Assembly (NCBI RefSeq): GCF_011043525.1
Contig: NZ_JAAKGO010000002.1
Location: 465,015-529,014, forward strand
Length of the DNA: 64,000 nucleotides
Source of the DNA: Sphingobacterium sp. SGG-5
GTDB lineage: Bacteria > Bacteroidota > Bacteroidia > Sphingobacteriales > Sphingobacteriaceae
Direction of reading: 5' to 3'
Of this stretch, positions 34,073-44,150 are shown piece by piece; the stretch's first letter is position 1; the number at the start of each line of letters is the position of its first letter. Below the pieces are notes generated by a model. The model did not search any database, was not told the DNA's origin, and saw only the letters and a program-made list of their open reading frames with translations. The translations under genes and the position numbers were made by a program.

Positions 34073-35236
34073 GTGGAAAAACAAGAAATTATTCGTCTTT
34101 TACATAAGCTTCAGGATAAAACCATAACACCCGCAGAGTTCAATGTATTGAAAAAATATCTGGACAGGGAAGATATCGAGGATATGCTGTTCAGTGATTT
34201 TCACCCGGAACAGGATTCCGGTATCCCTTCGAAAGATTACGAAAATCTTTTCCGACAAATACAGGAGGATCCTCGGATAGTCCGGCGACATAACACCCGA
34301 CGTCTATGGTATTTCAGAAAAATTGCGGCTGTCGCAGCGGCCGTGCTCCTGGTCTGTGGAATGGTGTATTGGAATTATCAATACAAGGAGTCTTCGTCTG
34401 CTATGGTACAACAAAGTATCCCCGTTCCGGGAGGAAGCAAAGCACAGATCGTGTTGGCCGACGGAAGTATATTGAATTTGGAAACACTTCAAAATGATAC
34501 ATTGGTACAGTTGGAGGGTTATGCCATCCATAAAGGAGCCAATGGTGAGGTAACTTATCGTATGGATGAATCATCGGACGCAAAACAGGTGGCTTACAAT
34601 ACGATTATTACGCCCAAAGGTGGAGAATATAAGTTGTTGCTATCGGACGGTACACGCATTGCTATCAACGCGATGTCCTCCTTGCGCTATCCTATCCAAT
34701 TCCATGGTGATAAACGGGAGGTCGAGCTTTTATCTGGAGAGGCTTATTTTGAAGTCAATAAAGTCAAAAGCAACGACACCAGACTACCTTTTATTGTAAA
34801 GACCAAAGGACAGATTCTTACGGTATTGGGGACTGTATTTAATATCAATACCTACTCACCTGAGATTATTACCACTTTGCTAGAAGGGAGTATACAGCTT
34901 GAAAACAAGCAAAATAAAGTTCGCTTAAGACCGACCGACCAAGCTATATACAACGAAGAAAAGACGCAATATGCTGTTCATACGGTAGATCCGCGTTATA
35001 TGACGGCCTGGAAAGACGGCATGTTTGCGTATGAGAGTGCCTCTATTCGCCAGGTCATGCAGGATATTGCCCGATGGTATGATGTCGATGTAGCCTATGC
35101 CTCATCTATGCAGGGCACTTATTTTTCAGGTACGATATCCCGATTTGAAAATATAGACAAATTATTGAATACGATAAGCTTAACAGGAAGTGTCAAGTTT
35201 CACCGAGAAGGAAGGAGGGTTGTCGTGACAAAATAA
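34073..35236 (+). CDS. FecR-family anti-sigma factor
   Basis: A 387-residue membrane regulator starting with GTG 34073. A cytoplasmic N-terminus is followed by one transmembrane helix (residues 83-102, IAAVAAAVLLVCGMVYWNYQ), the FecR domain (GGEYKLLLSDGTRIAINAMS, VELLSGEAYFEVNK, VLGTVFNINTYSPEIITTLL) and the C-terminal DUF4974 domain. It relays the signal from the STN domain of the SusC-like receptor to the ECF sigma factor. Confidence 0.95.
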   Translation: MEKQEIIRLLHKLQDKTITPAEFNVLKKYLDREDIEDMLFSDFHPEQDSGIPSKDYENLFRQIQEDPRIVRRHNTRRLWYFRKIAAVAAAVLLVCGMVYWNYQYKESSSAMVQQSIPVPGGSKAQIVLADGSILNLETLQNDTLVQLEGYAIHKGANGEVTYRMDESSDAKQVAYNTIITPKGGEYKLLLSDGTRIAINAMSSLRYPIQFHGDKREVELLSGEAYFEVNKVKSNDTRLPFIVKTKGQILTVLGTVFNINTYSPEIITTLLEGSIQLENKQNKVRLRPTDQAIYNEEKTQYAVHTVDPRYMTAWKDGMFAYESASIRQVMQDIARWYDVDVAYASSMQGTYFSGTISRFENIDKLLNTISLTGSVKFHREGRRVVVTK

Positions 35237-35303
35237 CGGTGTTTTCCATTGTAAACGTAAAATATTCCTATCAAAATAGTATTGTTAAGAACCAATCAGA
35301 ATT

Positions 35304-38300
35304 ATGTTTGACATCAAGGTATCAAGAGCTTGCAAGGCTATGCGTTGGCGTAGAAGCAAGTCCATACAATTCAAATTGTCCGTCATCCTATTATTTGCCG
35401 GAACGTTGCAGGTCTGTGCAATGACTTATGGACAAAATATTACACTGAACAAAAAGAACGTCAAATTGTCGGCAGTCTTGAAAGAAATAGAAAAACAGAG
35501 CGGGTATCATATTTTTTATGACAATCGTGTTGTTCCTACTCAAGAAATCGTCAGTGTAAATTATAACAACGAAAATATAGAAAATGTCGTCAAGCAGTTG
35601 CTTGCGACATACAACGTCAGTTATAGTATCGTTGACAAAAATATTATACTCAATAAAGCTGAAACTCCTGGAGTCTCCTCTGCTACTCCGGCGGGCAAGA
35701 AAAACACGGCTGAAATTCAGGAACGTACCGTGACCGGAACAGTCCGAAATGCTAAAGGAGAAGTGTTGAAAGGTGTTACTGTTGTGCAGCGGAACTATAC
35801 AGCAACCACAGTGAGCGATGATAATGGGCATTACTCGATTAAGGCCGTGGGCAATACGCCCACCCTGCTTTTCAGTTTTGTGGGTTATCAAACGAAGGAA
35901 ATACAGGTGACGGGCAGCCATCTCGATATTGTGCTTGAAGAAAATATTGAAGAAGTTGAAGAAGTCGTTATCGTAGGATACCGGGCGGTAAAAAAAGAAC
36001 TGGTCAATGGGTCGGTGGCTACGGTACAAATGGCCGATAAAGAAAAGCAAACACTTACACATGCATCGCAGGCGTTATATGGAACAAGTGGAGTCTGGAT
36101 CAACCAGGCCGGAGCGAAGCCGGGAAGTGACGGTACGACAATACGTATCCGCGGTGTGAATACACTCAGCAATGCGAATCCGTTGGTATTGTTGGATGGA
36201 ATCGAGTACAATTTTAACGAAATAGATCCAGCAGATATTGAGACCATTACGGTATTGAAAGATGCTGCTGCGGCCATCTACGGATCGCGTTCGTCCAATG
36301 GCGTGATTCTGATTACATCCAAATCGGGTAAAGCCGGAAAAACCAAGTTCGACATACGTAGTCATACAGGCATACAGCAAGCTAGCTTTCTGCCTGATGT
36401 GGTCGACGATCCTATCCTATATATGCAGATGCGCAATAGGGCAGAAGCTAACTCGGGCAAGACGGCGGTGAGTTATACACAGGATCAGATCAATGAATAT
36501 CGGGACGGACTGTTGACCGACCCTACCATCTATCCGGCATCCAACTGGTTTGATATTGCGATGGAAAATGGATGGTTGCAACAGCACAACGCACGTGTAT
36601 CCGGAGGTAATCAACAGTACACCTTTACGGTAGGTGGAGGGTATATGTACCAGAAAGGTATATTTATTGACAATGATGATGCAAAACGATATTCTTTTGA
36701 TGTGAAGGTCACAGCACAGGCCACGCCTCGCTTAAAAGTAACCGGAGGAATAATAGGCAATTTGCGTGAGTTTAATGAAGTGGGCTATGGTACAGGGACG
36801 GTGATGAATACCATCATGCGTGCATTGCCTATTATGTCTGACTATCACCGCAATAACTATTATGGATCGACCTGGCTTTTTACGCCGGGGCGGAATAATA
36901 TCGAGAACCCCCGAATGCAGGTAGAGCAAGGCTTCACGTATCGGGATTACCAAGAGACACTGACAAATCTAAGCTTGGAATATAAACTGCCTTTCCATAT
37001 CACGTACTATAATACGTTAGGCTATAGACGTGTAGATCATTTCAGCAAGGATTTCATGCCACAGATGTACACGGTCGATCCTAAAACCGGAGATGTCCGA
37101 AACTTCAATGGCTCGGCTCCGCGTGTAAAAGACTGGGATTCTTTGGATAAGCAGTTTACGCTATCGCATCGTTTGGTCTATGAGCAACAGCTTGGTGACC
37201 ATCAGCTCCATGCGATGCTGGGCCAGGACTATCAGGTCAATGACGCACGTAATTTTCAGGCATACAATTGGGGGTTTTATGACAATAGCCTATATGAGCT
37301 GAATGCATTATCTGATCAGACCAATGCGCAGGCTACCGGTTATTCTGCCATGAGCAAGTTGGCTTCTGTATATTCACGCTTAGCTTATGACTATCGGGGC
37401 AAATATATGGTCGAAGGTACCCTACGTTACGATGGATCTTCTCGCTTTGCTCCGGGCAACCAATGGTCGTTTTTTCCATCGATGTCTGTCGGTTGGCTGA
37501 TCAGCAGAGAAGATTTCTTTCGAAGCCAAACAATCAATATGCTGAAATTTAGGGCGTCGATCGGTAAACTGGGAAATCAGGCTGTCAGCATCGGAGCGTA
37601 TAACAGTACGGTAAACATTAGTAATGCCTACAATTATAGTTTTGGCGGGACGACGGACGGAGGGGCAGCCATTACGGCATTGACTGATCGCAATATACGT
37701 TGGGAATCCACGCTGTCTTACAATGCGGGATTGGATATGAGCCTATGGAATAAGTTGAACTTGACGGCGGACTATTTCTACAAACGTACGTTTGATATTT
37801 TGCGGCCTATTACGATTCCGGGACAGATCGGCGGATTGACAGGGCCAACAGTCAACCTTGGTAAAGTGGATAACAAAGGCTGGGAATTGGGTGCTAATTT
37901 TAGTGACAAAAAGGGTGATATAGATTATGGTATCAACGGCTCTGTGAGCTATGTGAAGAATAAGGTTGTGGATATTGCCGGTCAACAGGTGATCTCCGGC
38001 CGCTATATTATCAAAGAGGGTTATTCCATCAATTCGTACTATTTGTACGATGCGCTCGGCTACTACCAGACCCAGACCGAGATCGATGATGCCCAAGCTG
38101 TATACGGCACACGTTCTAAGCTGAGACCGGGCTATATAAAATATGCCAATATCAACAATGACAACTTTATCGACGACGAAGATAAAATCATTACAGGCAG
38201 TACAATCCCGGATTATACGTATGGTTTTGGTGCCCGTGTAGGGTATAAAAACGTTGTACTGGATGCCCAATTTCAAGGCGTGGCCAATGTCGATGTCTAT

Positions 38301-38690
38301 CCTGCTGCTAACGTGGCTATGCCATTTAATAACGGGGCCGGTGTCACGTACGATTGGGCTCGCGAGTCATGGACACCGGATCATCCAAACGCCAAACTAC
38401 CGCTGTTGACTACGTTTACCGATGCCAATGAGAATTTTATCAACTCTACATTTTGGTTGCGGGACGCTTCCTATCTGCGGATGAAAAATATTTCATTAAC
38501 GTATAATGTGTCAGATAGGTGGTTAAAAACTTGGGGAGGTAGCAAATTAGCAGTCTATATCAGCGGACAGAATCTTTGGACGATCAGTAAGTTCAAGATG
38601 TGGGATCCCGAATTGACGACCACCAAGGGGGATCTGTATGAGTATCCGAATTTGAAGAGCTATAGTGTAGGTTTGAATTTAACATTTTAA
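35304..38690 (+). CDS. SusC/RagA-family TonB-dependent receptor with STN domain
   Basis: A 1128-residue outer-membrane transporter. After an atypically long N-terminus and a signal segment (FKLSVILLFAGTLQVCAMTY) comes an STN signalling domain (ITLNKKNVKLSAVLKEIEKQ to YSIVDKNIILNK), a carboxypeptidase-regulatory-like domain (VTGTVRNAKGEVLKGVTVVQ), the plug (TIRIRGVNTLSNANPLVLLD, DAAAAIYGSRSSNGVILIT) and the 22-strand barrel ending SYSVGLNLTF. The STN links uptake to FecR signalling. ATG 35340 (MRWRRSKSIQ) is an alternative start, since TATGTTTG at 35303-35310 could be a -7 box overlapping the first ATG. Confidence 0.95.
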   Translation: MFDIKVSRACKAMRWRRSKSIQFKLSVILLFAGTLQVCAMTYGQNITLNKKNVKLSAVLKEIEKQSGYHIFYDNRVVPTQEIVSVNYNNENIENVVKQLLATYNVSYSIVDKNIILNKAETPGVSSATPAGKKNTAEIQERTVTGTVRNAKGEVLKGVTVVQRNYTATTVSDDNGHYSIKAVGNTPTLLFSFVGYQTKEIQVTGSHLDIVLEENIEEVEEVVIVGYRAVKKELVNGSVATVQMADKEKQTLTHASQALYGTSGVWINQAGAKPGSDGTTIRIRGVNTLSNANPLVLLDGIEYNFNEIDPADIETITVLKDAAAAIYGSRSSNGVILITSKSGKAGKTKFDIRSHTGIQQASFLPDVVDDPILYMQMRNRAEANSGKTAVSYTQDQINEYRDGLLTDPTIYPASNWFDIAMENGWLQQHNARVSGGNQQYTFTVGGGYMYQKGIFIDNDDAKRYSFDVKVTAQATPRLKVTGGIIGNLREFNEVGYGTGTVMNTIMRALPIMSDYHRNNYYGSTWLFTPGRNNIENPRMQVEQGFTYRDYQETLTNLSLEYKLPFHITYYNTLGYRRVDHFSKDFMPQMYTVDPKTGDVRNFNGSAPRVKDWDSLDKQFTLSHRLVYEQQLGDHQLHAMLGQDYQVNDARNFQAYNWGFYDNSLYELNALSDQTNAQATGYSAMSKLASVYSRLAYDYRGKYMVEGTLRYDGSSRFAPGNQWSFFPSMSVGWLISREDFFRSQTINMLKFRASIGKLGNQAVSIGAYNSTVNISNAYNYSFGGTTDGGAAITALTDRNIRWESTLSYNAGLDMSLWNKLNLTADYFYKRTFDILRPITIPGQIGGLTGPTVNLGKVDNKGWELGANFSDKKGDIDYGINGSVSYVKNKVVDIAGQQVISGRYIIKEGYSINSYYLYDALGYYQTQTEIDDAQAVYGTRSKLRPGYIKYANINNDNFIDDEDKIITGSTIPDYTYGFGARVGYKNVVLDAQFQGVANVDVYPAANVAMPFNNGAGVTYDWARESWTPDHPNAKLPLLTTFTDANENFINSTFWLRDASYLRMKNISLTYNVSDRWLKTWGGSKLAVYISGQNLWTISKFKMWDPELTTTKGDLYEYPNLKSYSVGLNLTF

Positions 38691-38694
38691 GGGA

Positions 38695-40290
38695 ATGAAG
38701 ATGTCAATGAAACTTTTTTTATCATTACTTGTGGCCACAGGTCTACTGACGTCCTGCGATCTGACCGTAGACCCTACCGACAAATACGATCAGGAAACAT
38801 TTTGGCTAGGCGAGAAAACTGCGCGTGCCGGCTTGACAGGTTGCTACGCCGCCATGACTGATCAGTATCTTTTTGGAAATGCGTCTGTATTATGGGAAGA
38901 ATCAGCAACGCCGAATGCTTATAATTATGACAATAGGTTGGGCTGGAACAGTATCGCCTTGGGTACACAGACTGCTGACATGGCTATTTTTAATGGCCGA
39001 TGGGTAGCTGCTTATAGAGGTATAGGCCGATGTAATGAGCTGTTGGATAATATTGACCGGAATACCATATTATCACGGACGGAGATTGCTCAAATGAAAG
39101 CAGAGGCTCGATTCCTACGCGCTTTATTCTATCAGATTTTGGTTACCTATTACAAGGATGTACCGCTTATTACTACTGAAGCGCAGCTCGATCAAAGGGA
39201 TCTGCCACGTACACCGCATGAGGAGGTAGTCGACTTTATCATCCGTGAATTGGACGAGATCGCGCCGCTGCTGCCGACGAGGTATACCAACCGCGCAGAT
39301 GCGGGACGCCCTACCCGTGGTGCCGTATTGGGTTTGAAAGCACGCTTGTTGCTGTTTGAGGCTTCGCCACTCATCAATACTTCGACTTCGACTGACAGAT
39401 GGAGATCGGCGGCCAATGCGGCTAAAGCGGTTATGGATTTGGGTATATACAGTCTGCACAGCAATTACCGTAATCTGTTTTTGGTAGCTGCCGAAAACGG
39501 GTCGGAAAGCATATTTGATGTGCAGTATATAGACGAGCCTAATATGGGCAGCAGTTTTGATATTACGCTTAGGCAGTTCAATAATGCAGCGCCGCTTAAA
39601 AACCTGATCGATAGCTATTGGATGCTCGATGGGAAGCCCCGCGATGAATCGGTTTATTCCGGGTCTGCTGCTTACGAGAATATGGATCCTCGTTTTAAGT
39701 TGACGGTGGTTTATCCGGGATCCACTTTTATGGGAGAAGTAGTGCGGCCGGATGGAAACAACTCCAAGTTCAAAACACCGCAGACGGGTTTTACATTTAA
39801 GAAATATTCTATCTATGACGCGGGCGCACCGGCGACCGTAGAAGAAGCGCAAATCGGTGAGAACAGATCCGAGATCAATTATATGGTACTGCGTTATGCA
39901 GATATACTACTGATGTATGCCGAGGCAAAAAATGAATTGGGCGAACTGACCTCAGATATCTGGAATACAACAGTACGGGAAGTCCGTAGACGGGCCGGAT
40001 TTTCTGCAGCTTCTGCCTTGGATTATCCGGGCAACGACCCGGATATCTTGCGTGAACATATCCGCTACGAGAGACGTATCGAATTTGCAGGCGAGGGGCA
40101 TTATTACAACGATATCCGCCGTTGGAAGATTGCTGAAACGGTACTGCCCGAGACTATAAAAAAGCACGACGGCACCAATATTATCACGCGTACGTTTGAT
40201 GCGAACAGGGACTATTGGTGGCCAGTGTCCAGCACACAATTGGAGTTGAACCCTAATCTGAGACCAAACAACCCAGGGTGGGGAAATTAA
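38695..40290 (+). CDS. SusD/RagB-family nutrient-binding lipoprotein
   Basis: A 531-residue SusD partner of the SusC protein, four bases downstream. Lipobox LVATGLLTSC, then DKYDQETFWLGEKTARAGLT, the TPR-like region FLRALFYQILVTYYKDVPLI and the C-terminal RYADILLMYAEAKNELG, IRYERRIEFAGEGHYYNDIR, RRWKIAE. It caps the SusC barrel and binds the substrate, which cannot be named from sequence. Confidence 0.96.
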   Translation: MKMSMKLFLSLLVATGLLTSCDLTVDPTDKYDQETFWLGEKTARAGLTGCYAAMTDQYLFGNASVLWEESATPNAYNYDNRLGWNSIALGTQTADMAIFNGRWVAAYRGIGRCNELLDNIDRNTILSRTEIAQMKAEARFLRALFYQILVTYYKDVPLITTEAQLDQRDLPRTPHEEVVDFIIRELDEIAPLLPTRYTNRADAGRPTRGAVLGLKARLLLFEASPLINTSTSTDRWRSAANAAKAVMDLGIYSLHSNYRNLFLVAAENGSESIFDVQYIDEPNMGSSFDITLRQFNNAAPLKNLIDSYWMLDGKPRDESVYSGSAAYENMDPRFKLTVVYPGSTFMGEVVRPDGNNSKFKTPQTGFTFKKYSIYDAGAPATVEEAQIGENRSEINYMVLRYADILLMYAEAKNELGELTSDIWNTTVREVRRRAGFSAASALDYPGNDPDILREHIRYERRIEFAGEGHYYNDIRRWKIAETVLPETIKKHDGTNIITRTFDANRDYWWPVSSTQLELNPNLRPNNPGWGN

Positions 40291-40299
40291 AATAAGAAC

Positions 40300-41331
40300 A
40301 TGATGAATATAAGAGATATAATAAATAGGGGACTCTTGCTAGTTATGGCGGTTTTATTGGCATCCTGTACAAAGGATAACCTGCCTATACTGGATTTTTC
40401 GGATCCTTTTGGCGATAGCGCTGAAAACACGCATCCTGTACCCGCATTGGAAGATAGCGAGCGTCCGATTTTGATTACGGACGAGCTGGAAAGACAGGTA
40501 TTTATTGTGGATTCGCTGAGTAAGGGCATTATGTGGCAATGGAAAGCTGGGGATCACCTGACGAGTGCGCAAACAGCCTGGTTCAGTGGCATGGATGAGG
40601 TGAAGCCTGTCTACAACGGCAAATACGTGTTATTTACCTCATCCAGTGGAGGGGCAGCTATGGTGCGGGTTGCAGACAAGAAGGTGGTCTTTTTGTCCAA
40701 TGTGAAAGGAAGCCCACACTCGGCGGAGGTTCTTCCCGATGGCAACATCGTCGTCGCATGTAGCTCAAATGGTACTACAGATGGTGACGTACTGAAGCTC
40801 TACCGTGTCGATTCGGCCAACCCTTTGGTGGCCAATGAAACAAAACGCTACCCGTTGACTTTTGGTCATAATGTCGTATGGGACAAGGAAAGAGAGGTGT
40901 TGTGGGCTACCGATGACCAGAATCTGTATACGTACACCTATGACGGCAGTGATCCTGAAAATCCTGAATTGACAAGAAATACTGAATTTTACCCCTTACC
41001 CGATTTGTCTCCTCACGATATGTCGCCGGTATATGGCAAAGATCAATTGTATCTTGCTACAGCAAAAGATATATACATTTTTGATATACAGACCAAGGTG
41101 TTCAATAAACATCCGTACTCCCAGGGCAATATCAAGTCTATATCGGATGGTCCTGCTGGTTTTGGTACGTTGATTATCAAGCCTACGACCTCCTACTGGG
41201 CAAATAGGCTGATCAATGTCCGGGGTAGCAATGTGTATTTCAATGAATCATACCGAATGTATAAAGCACGTTGGTATATCGACAATCTGTTTAGTTACCC
41301 AAGTGATCATCCATATAGACAAAGTAAGTAG
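40300..41331 (+). CDS. Beta-propeller lipoprotein (DUF6528-like)
   Basis: A 343-residue surface lipoprotein: MMNIRDIINRGLLLVMAVLL then ASC, followed by propeller-like repeats (ILITDELERQVFIVDSLSKG, IMWQWKAGD, SPHSAEVLPDGNIVVACSSN, NVVWDKEREVLWATDDQNLY). It resembles the DUF6528 family coded in SusCD loci. Third gene of the operon, 9 bp after SusD. A carbohydrate or glycoprotein binding role is inferred from position. Confidence 0.75.
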   Translation: MMNIRDIINRGLLLVMAVLLASCTKDNLPILDFSDPFGDSAENTHPVPALEDSERPILITDELERQVFIVDSLSKGIMWQWKAGDHLTSAQTAWFSGMDEVKPVYNGKYVLFTSSSGGAAMVRVADKKVVFLSNVKGSPHSAEVLPDGNIVVACSSNGTTDGDVLKLYRVDSANPLVANETKRYPLTFGHNVVWDKEREVLWATDDQNLYTYTYDGSDPENPELTRNTEFYPLPDLSPHDMSPVYGKDQLYLATAKDIYIFDIQTKVFNKHPYSQGNIKSISDGPAGFGTLIIKPTTSYWANRLINVRGSNVYFNESYRMYKARWYIDNLFSYPSDHPYRQSK

Positions 41332-41333
41332 TT

Positions 41334-42536
41334 ATGAACACACAAAAAGTAAAATCCGTTTTGATCATAGCGTTGATCGCCTTATTTGTTTCGTGTAAAA
41401 GTGACGATACGACGGATCTCCAACAACCCGATTTTATAGTGACGTCGCTTCCAGCTAATTTAGCTGTTGAGAGCGGACAGGTATTTGAACTGTTTATCCC
41501 GGATGCAGAAGAGGGGGTATTGTATATCTGGACGATACCGGATATGTTGGGCATGTTGGATGGGCAGGGTACCAATAAGATTACGGTCATGCCGACGATC
41601 GATGCCGGTGTTATTCCGATAAAAAGTATCGGTGTAGTGGCAAAGAGAGGGAATACCGAAAGCTATACCCGCTGGCTTTATAAGGATATTACCGTACTGG
41701 CGCCTCCTCCAACGTTGGAAGATTATAGAACGAAGCGTTATGGTACCAAAACCTGGATGATCGAAAATCTGAATGAAGGCGGGACAACAGGTAATCTCGG
41801 ACGTCCGTACAACAATGATCCGGCAAAGGCTGCTCTATATGGCAGGTTGTATTCTTGGCATGAAGCCATGACGGGGATTCCAAATGCAACGGCTGCTCAG
41901 AACCCGTATAGTTGGGGTAGCAGTGGTACGGATGATGCCGGAAATCCCTATATTATGGATGGTACCTTTGCCAATGCGTACAATATACAGGTACAGGGTG
42001 CCTGCCCCAGAGGTTGGCATGTGCCGAATATGAATGATTGGTATGATCTGGTCGTAGCAGTCAAACAGGAGTATGGTATTCCGGGAAATACATTAGCCGA
42101 TGTAGCTGGCAGTAAGGATGGTTATATTATTGGGGCATCAAGGGAAACAGGTGTTTTAAATTCGATGGCTCTTACGACCTGGGGAGTAGTCAGCCCCTAT
42201 TTCAAGGGAAGTAGCCCTACGAGTGTGGGTGGCCTGTGGTCCGGCACAACTACATTTAGTTATGGTGGGAATGCCACGTTCCCTGGAGGAGATTATCCCT
42301 TGTACAAGGATTTGAGCAGTGAAATCGCTTTCAATATTTTGCCCAGCGGCAGAAGACTTGCATCAGGTGCTTTTAATGATGAAGGTATATACTCGTACCA
42401 TTGGGTGGCTTATAGAGGGACTGCCAACTCCAACAATCCCATGCGTGTAACAGTTGCTTCGGGGAACGCGAATTTTTCGAATGGTTTTCACGATCCATTG
42501 GATTCATTTTGTTTACGTTGTGTGGCGAATTATTAA
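41334..42536 (+). CDS. FISUMP-domain lipoprotein (copy 1, PKD-like stalk)
   Basis: A 400-residue lipoprotein (lipobox ALIALFVSC). Residues 28-125 form a PKD/Ig-like stalk (VESGQVFELFIPDAEEGVLY). The remainder is a Fibrobacter-succinogenes-major-paralogous (FISUMP) domain: KRYGTKTWMIENLNEGG, ALYGRLYSWHEAMTGIPNAT, GACPRGWHVPNMNDWYDLV and C-terminal SFCLRCVANY. FISUMP proteins are surface-located with unknown binding. Two bases follow the propeller gene. The C-terminal domain is about two-thirds identical by eye to that of the next gene. Confidence 0.9.
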   Translation: MNTQKVKSVLIIALIALFVSCKSDDTTDLQQPDFIVTSLPANLAVESGQVFELFIPDAEEGVLYIWTIPDMLGMLDGQGTNKITVMPTIDAGVIPIKSIGVVAKRGNTESYTRWLYKDITVLAPPPTLEDYRTKRYGTKTWMIENLNEGGTTGNLGRPYNNDPAKAALYGRLYSWHEAMTGIPNATAAQNPYSWGSSGTDDAGNPYIMDGTFANAYNIQVQGACPRGWHVPNMNDWYDLVVAVKQEYGIPGNTLADVAGSKDGYIIGASRETGVLNSMALTTWGVVSPYFKGSSPTSVGGLWSGTTTFSYGGNATFPGGDYPLYKDLSSEIAFNILPSGRRLASGAFNDEGIYSYHWVAYRGTANSNNPMRVTVASGNANFSNGFHDPLDSFCLRCVANY

Positions 42537-42579
42537 CGAACAGTACTCAAAAAATTATGAAAATCATATAAAAAATATC

Positions 42580-44085
42580 ATGATGAACACTGTAAAATAT
42601 TGGCATAGAATAGGTTATATCATAGGATTCTGCTTGCTCGCCTTCGCCGTCGGCGCATGTGGGGACAAGGAGATTTTTACGGCAGAACTGCCCTCTCTTT
42701 CTATCACTACGGAGGATGGGGAAGGAGCTCCCGTAAATTTGGATATACCTGCCGCGGGAGGGTCTAAAACCTTTTCGGTGGCTTCCAATGGCAATTGGAA
42801 TATTACAAAACAAGGGAATACCACAGACTGGGTGACGGTCACACCAGACAAAAGTGGCGCGGCTAGTGAGATTACTGTACTTATAGAACCCAATACCAGT
42901 GAACAAGCCCGGAAAGTGACGCTCCGTTTTGCTATGGACGGTGTACAAGTCAAAGCCATGTCCATATCGCAACTGGGCTATGTCCCGAGTATAGCCGTAT
43001 CCCCTAAACCGGAGGAACCTTTTACATATAAGGGGGGTGATGTGACCTTTACGGTGACGACCAACGATGATGCCTGGAAGTATACGATAGAAGAGGGAGC
43101 AGACTGGTTGACAGAAAAGGAAAGAACAGCTACTACATTAACCCTGACCATATCCGGAAATTCCGGTGTATCTCCACGGGCAGCCAATATCACATTTAGC
43201 CTCGAAAATTATGAGATAGCGGATGTTGTACAGTTGTTGCAAGAAGGTAAGAAGCTGGAAGGGTATAAAACCAAGATTTATGGTACAAAGTTGTGGATGA
43301 TCGAGAATCTGAATGAGGCCGGTGAAGATGGTAATCTAGGGTATGGATATAGTGATCCTCAAAAAACGGCTCGGTACGGCAGGCTATACACCTGGCACGA
43401 GGCGATGACGGGCATTCCAAATGCGACGGCAGCAAATAATCCATTTGCTACACCGGGCGCTAGCGGTATAGATGATGCCGGAAATCCTTATATTATGGAT
43501 GGTACCTATACCAATTCATACAATATACAAGTACAGGGTGCCTGTCCTGAAGGTTGGCATGTGCCGAATATGAACGATTGGTATGATCTGTTAGTGGCCA
43601 TTAAAGATGAATACCATATTCCTGCGAACGTCCTTTCTGACGTAGGATCGACCAAAGATGGCTACATTATCGCATGGGGTAGACAAACTGGAGTTGTTAA
43701 TCCTATGAATCTGACCAATTGGGGTATGGTAGGGGCCTATCTTAGAGGCAGTAGCCCGCAGAGTGCAGGTGGTTTGTGGGAAGGAGGGGCGACATTTTAC
43801 TATGGGGGCAATACGTCCTTAGGGTTTCCGGCAGGAGACTATCCTTTATATAAAAATTTAAGCAGTGATATAGCGTTTAATATTCTGCCCAGTGGTTACA
43901 AAATAAATAACGGAGGAAACTTAGTAGAGGAGGGAAGATATTCCTACCATTGGGTGGCCTATCATCGAGGTGCTTTAAACCAGAACCCATTACGTTTAAC
44001 GGTTGGTTATAACAGTGTGAACTTTTCCAATGGTTGGCCTAATCCGCTCGATGGGATGTGTCTGCGCTGTGTAGCAAATTATTAA
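42580..44085 (+). CDS. FISUMP-domain lipoprotein (copy 2, BACON stalk)
   Basis: A 501-residue lipoprotein from ATG 42580 (or 42583): a hydrophobic signal ending FAVGAC, then two BACON domains in tandem (GGSKTFSVASNGNWNITKQG, WVTVTPDKSGAASEITVLIE; GGDVTFTVTTNDDAWKYTIE, ADWLTEKERTATTLTLTISG), then a FISUMP domain (YGTKLWMIENLNEAG, GWHVPNMNDWYDLLVAI, GMCLRCVANY). BACON domains occur in mucin/carbohydrate-associated proteins. An in-frame start at 42454 lies inside the previous gene and is rejected. Last gene of the operon, followed by a terminator. Confidence 0.92.
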   Translation: MMNTVKYWHRIGYIIGFCLLAFAVGACGDKEIFTAELPSLSITTEDGEGAPVNLDIPAAGGSKTFSVASNGNWNITKQGNTTDWVTVTPDKSGAASEITVLIEPNTSEQARKVTLRFAMDGVQVKAMSISQLGYVPSIAVSPKPEEPFTYKGGDVTFTVTTNDDAWKYTIEEGADWLTEKERTATTLTLTISGNSGVSPRAANITFSLENYEIADVVQLLQEGKKLEGYKTKIYGTKLWMIENLNEAGEDGNLGYGYSDPQKTARYGRLYTWHEAMTGIPNATAANNPFATPGASGIDDAGNPYIMDGTYTNSYNIQVQGACPEGWHVPNMNDWYDLLVAIKDEYHIPANVLSDVGSTKDGYIIAWGRQTGVVNPMNLTNWGMVGAYLRGSSPQSAGGLWEGGATFYYGGNTSLGFPAGDYPLYKNLSSDIAFNILPSGYKINNGGNLVEEGRYSYHWVAYHRGALNQNPLRLTVGYNSVNFSNGWPNPLDGMCLRCVANY

Positions 44086-44109
44086 AAGAAGGCACGGTCG
44101 CTACAAGTT

Positions 44110-44150
44110 AAAAGGAGGGGGGGCTCTAATATGCCAATTACCCCCCTTTT
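44110..44150 (+). terminator. Terminator of the SusCD operon
   Basis: AAAA-GGA-GGGGGG on the left pairs with CCCCCC-TTTT on the right around a loop of about 17 bases, 25 bp after the last FISUMP stop codon. It abuts the 21-bp array. Confidence 0.75.

Noticed and set aside
35391..36062. 223-codon minus-strand ORF within the SusC-like gene
   Set aside because: Antisense shadow of the STN and plug region; no recognisable domain.
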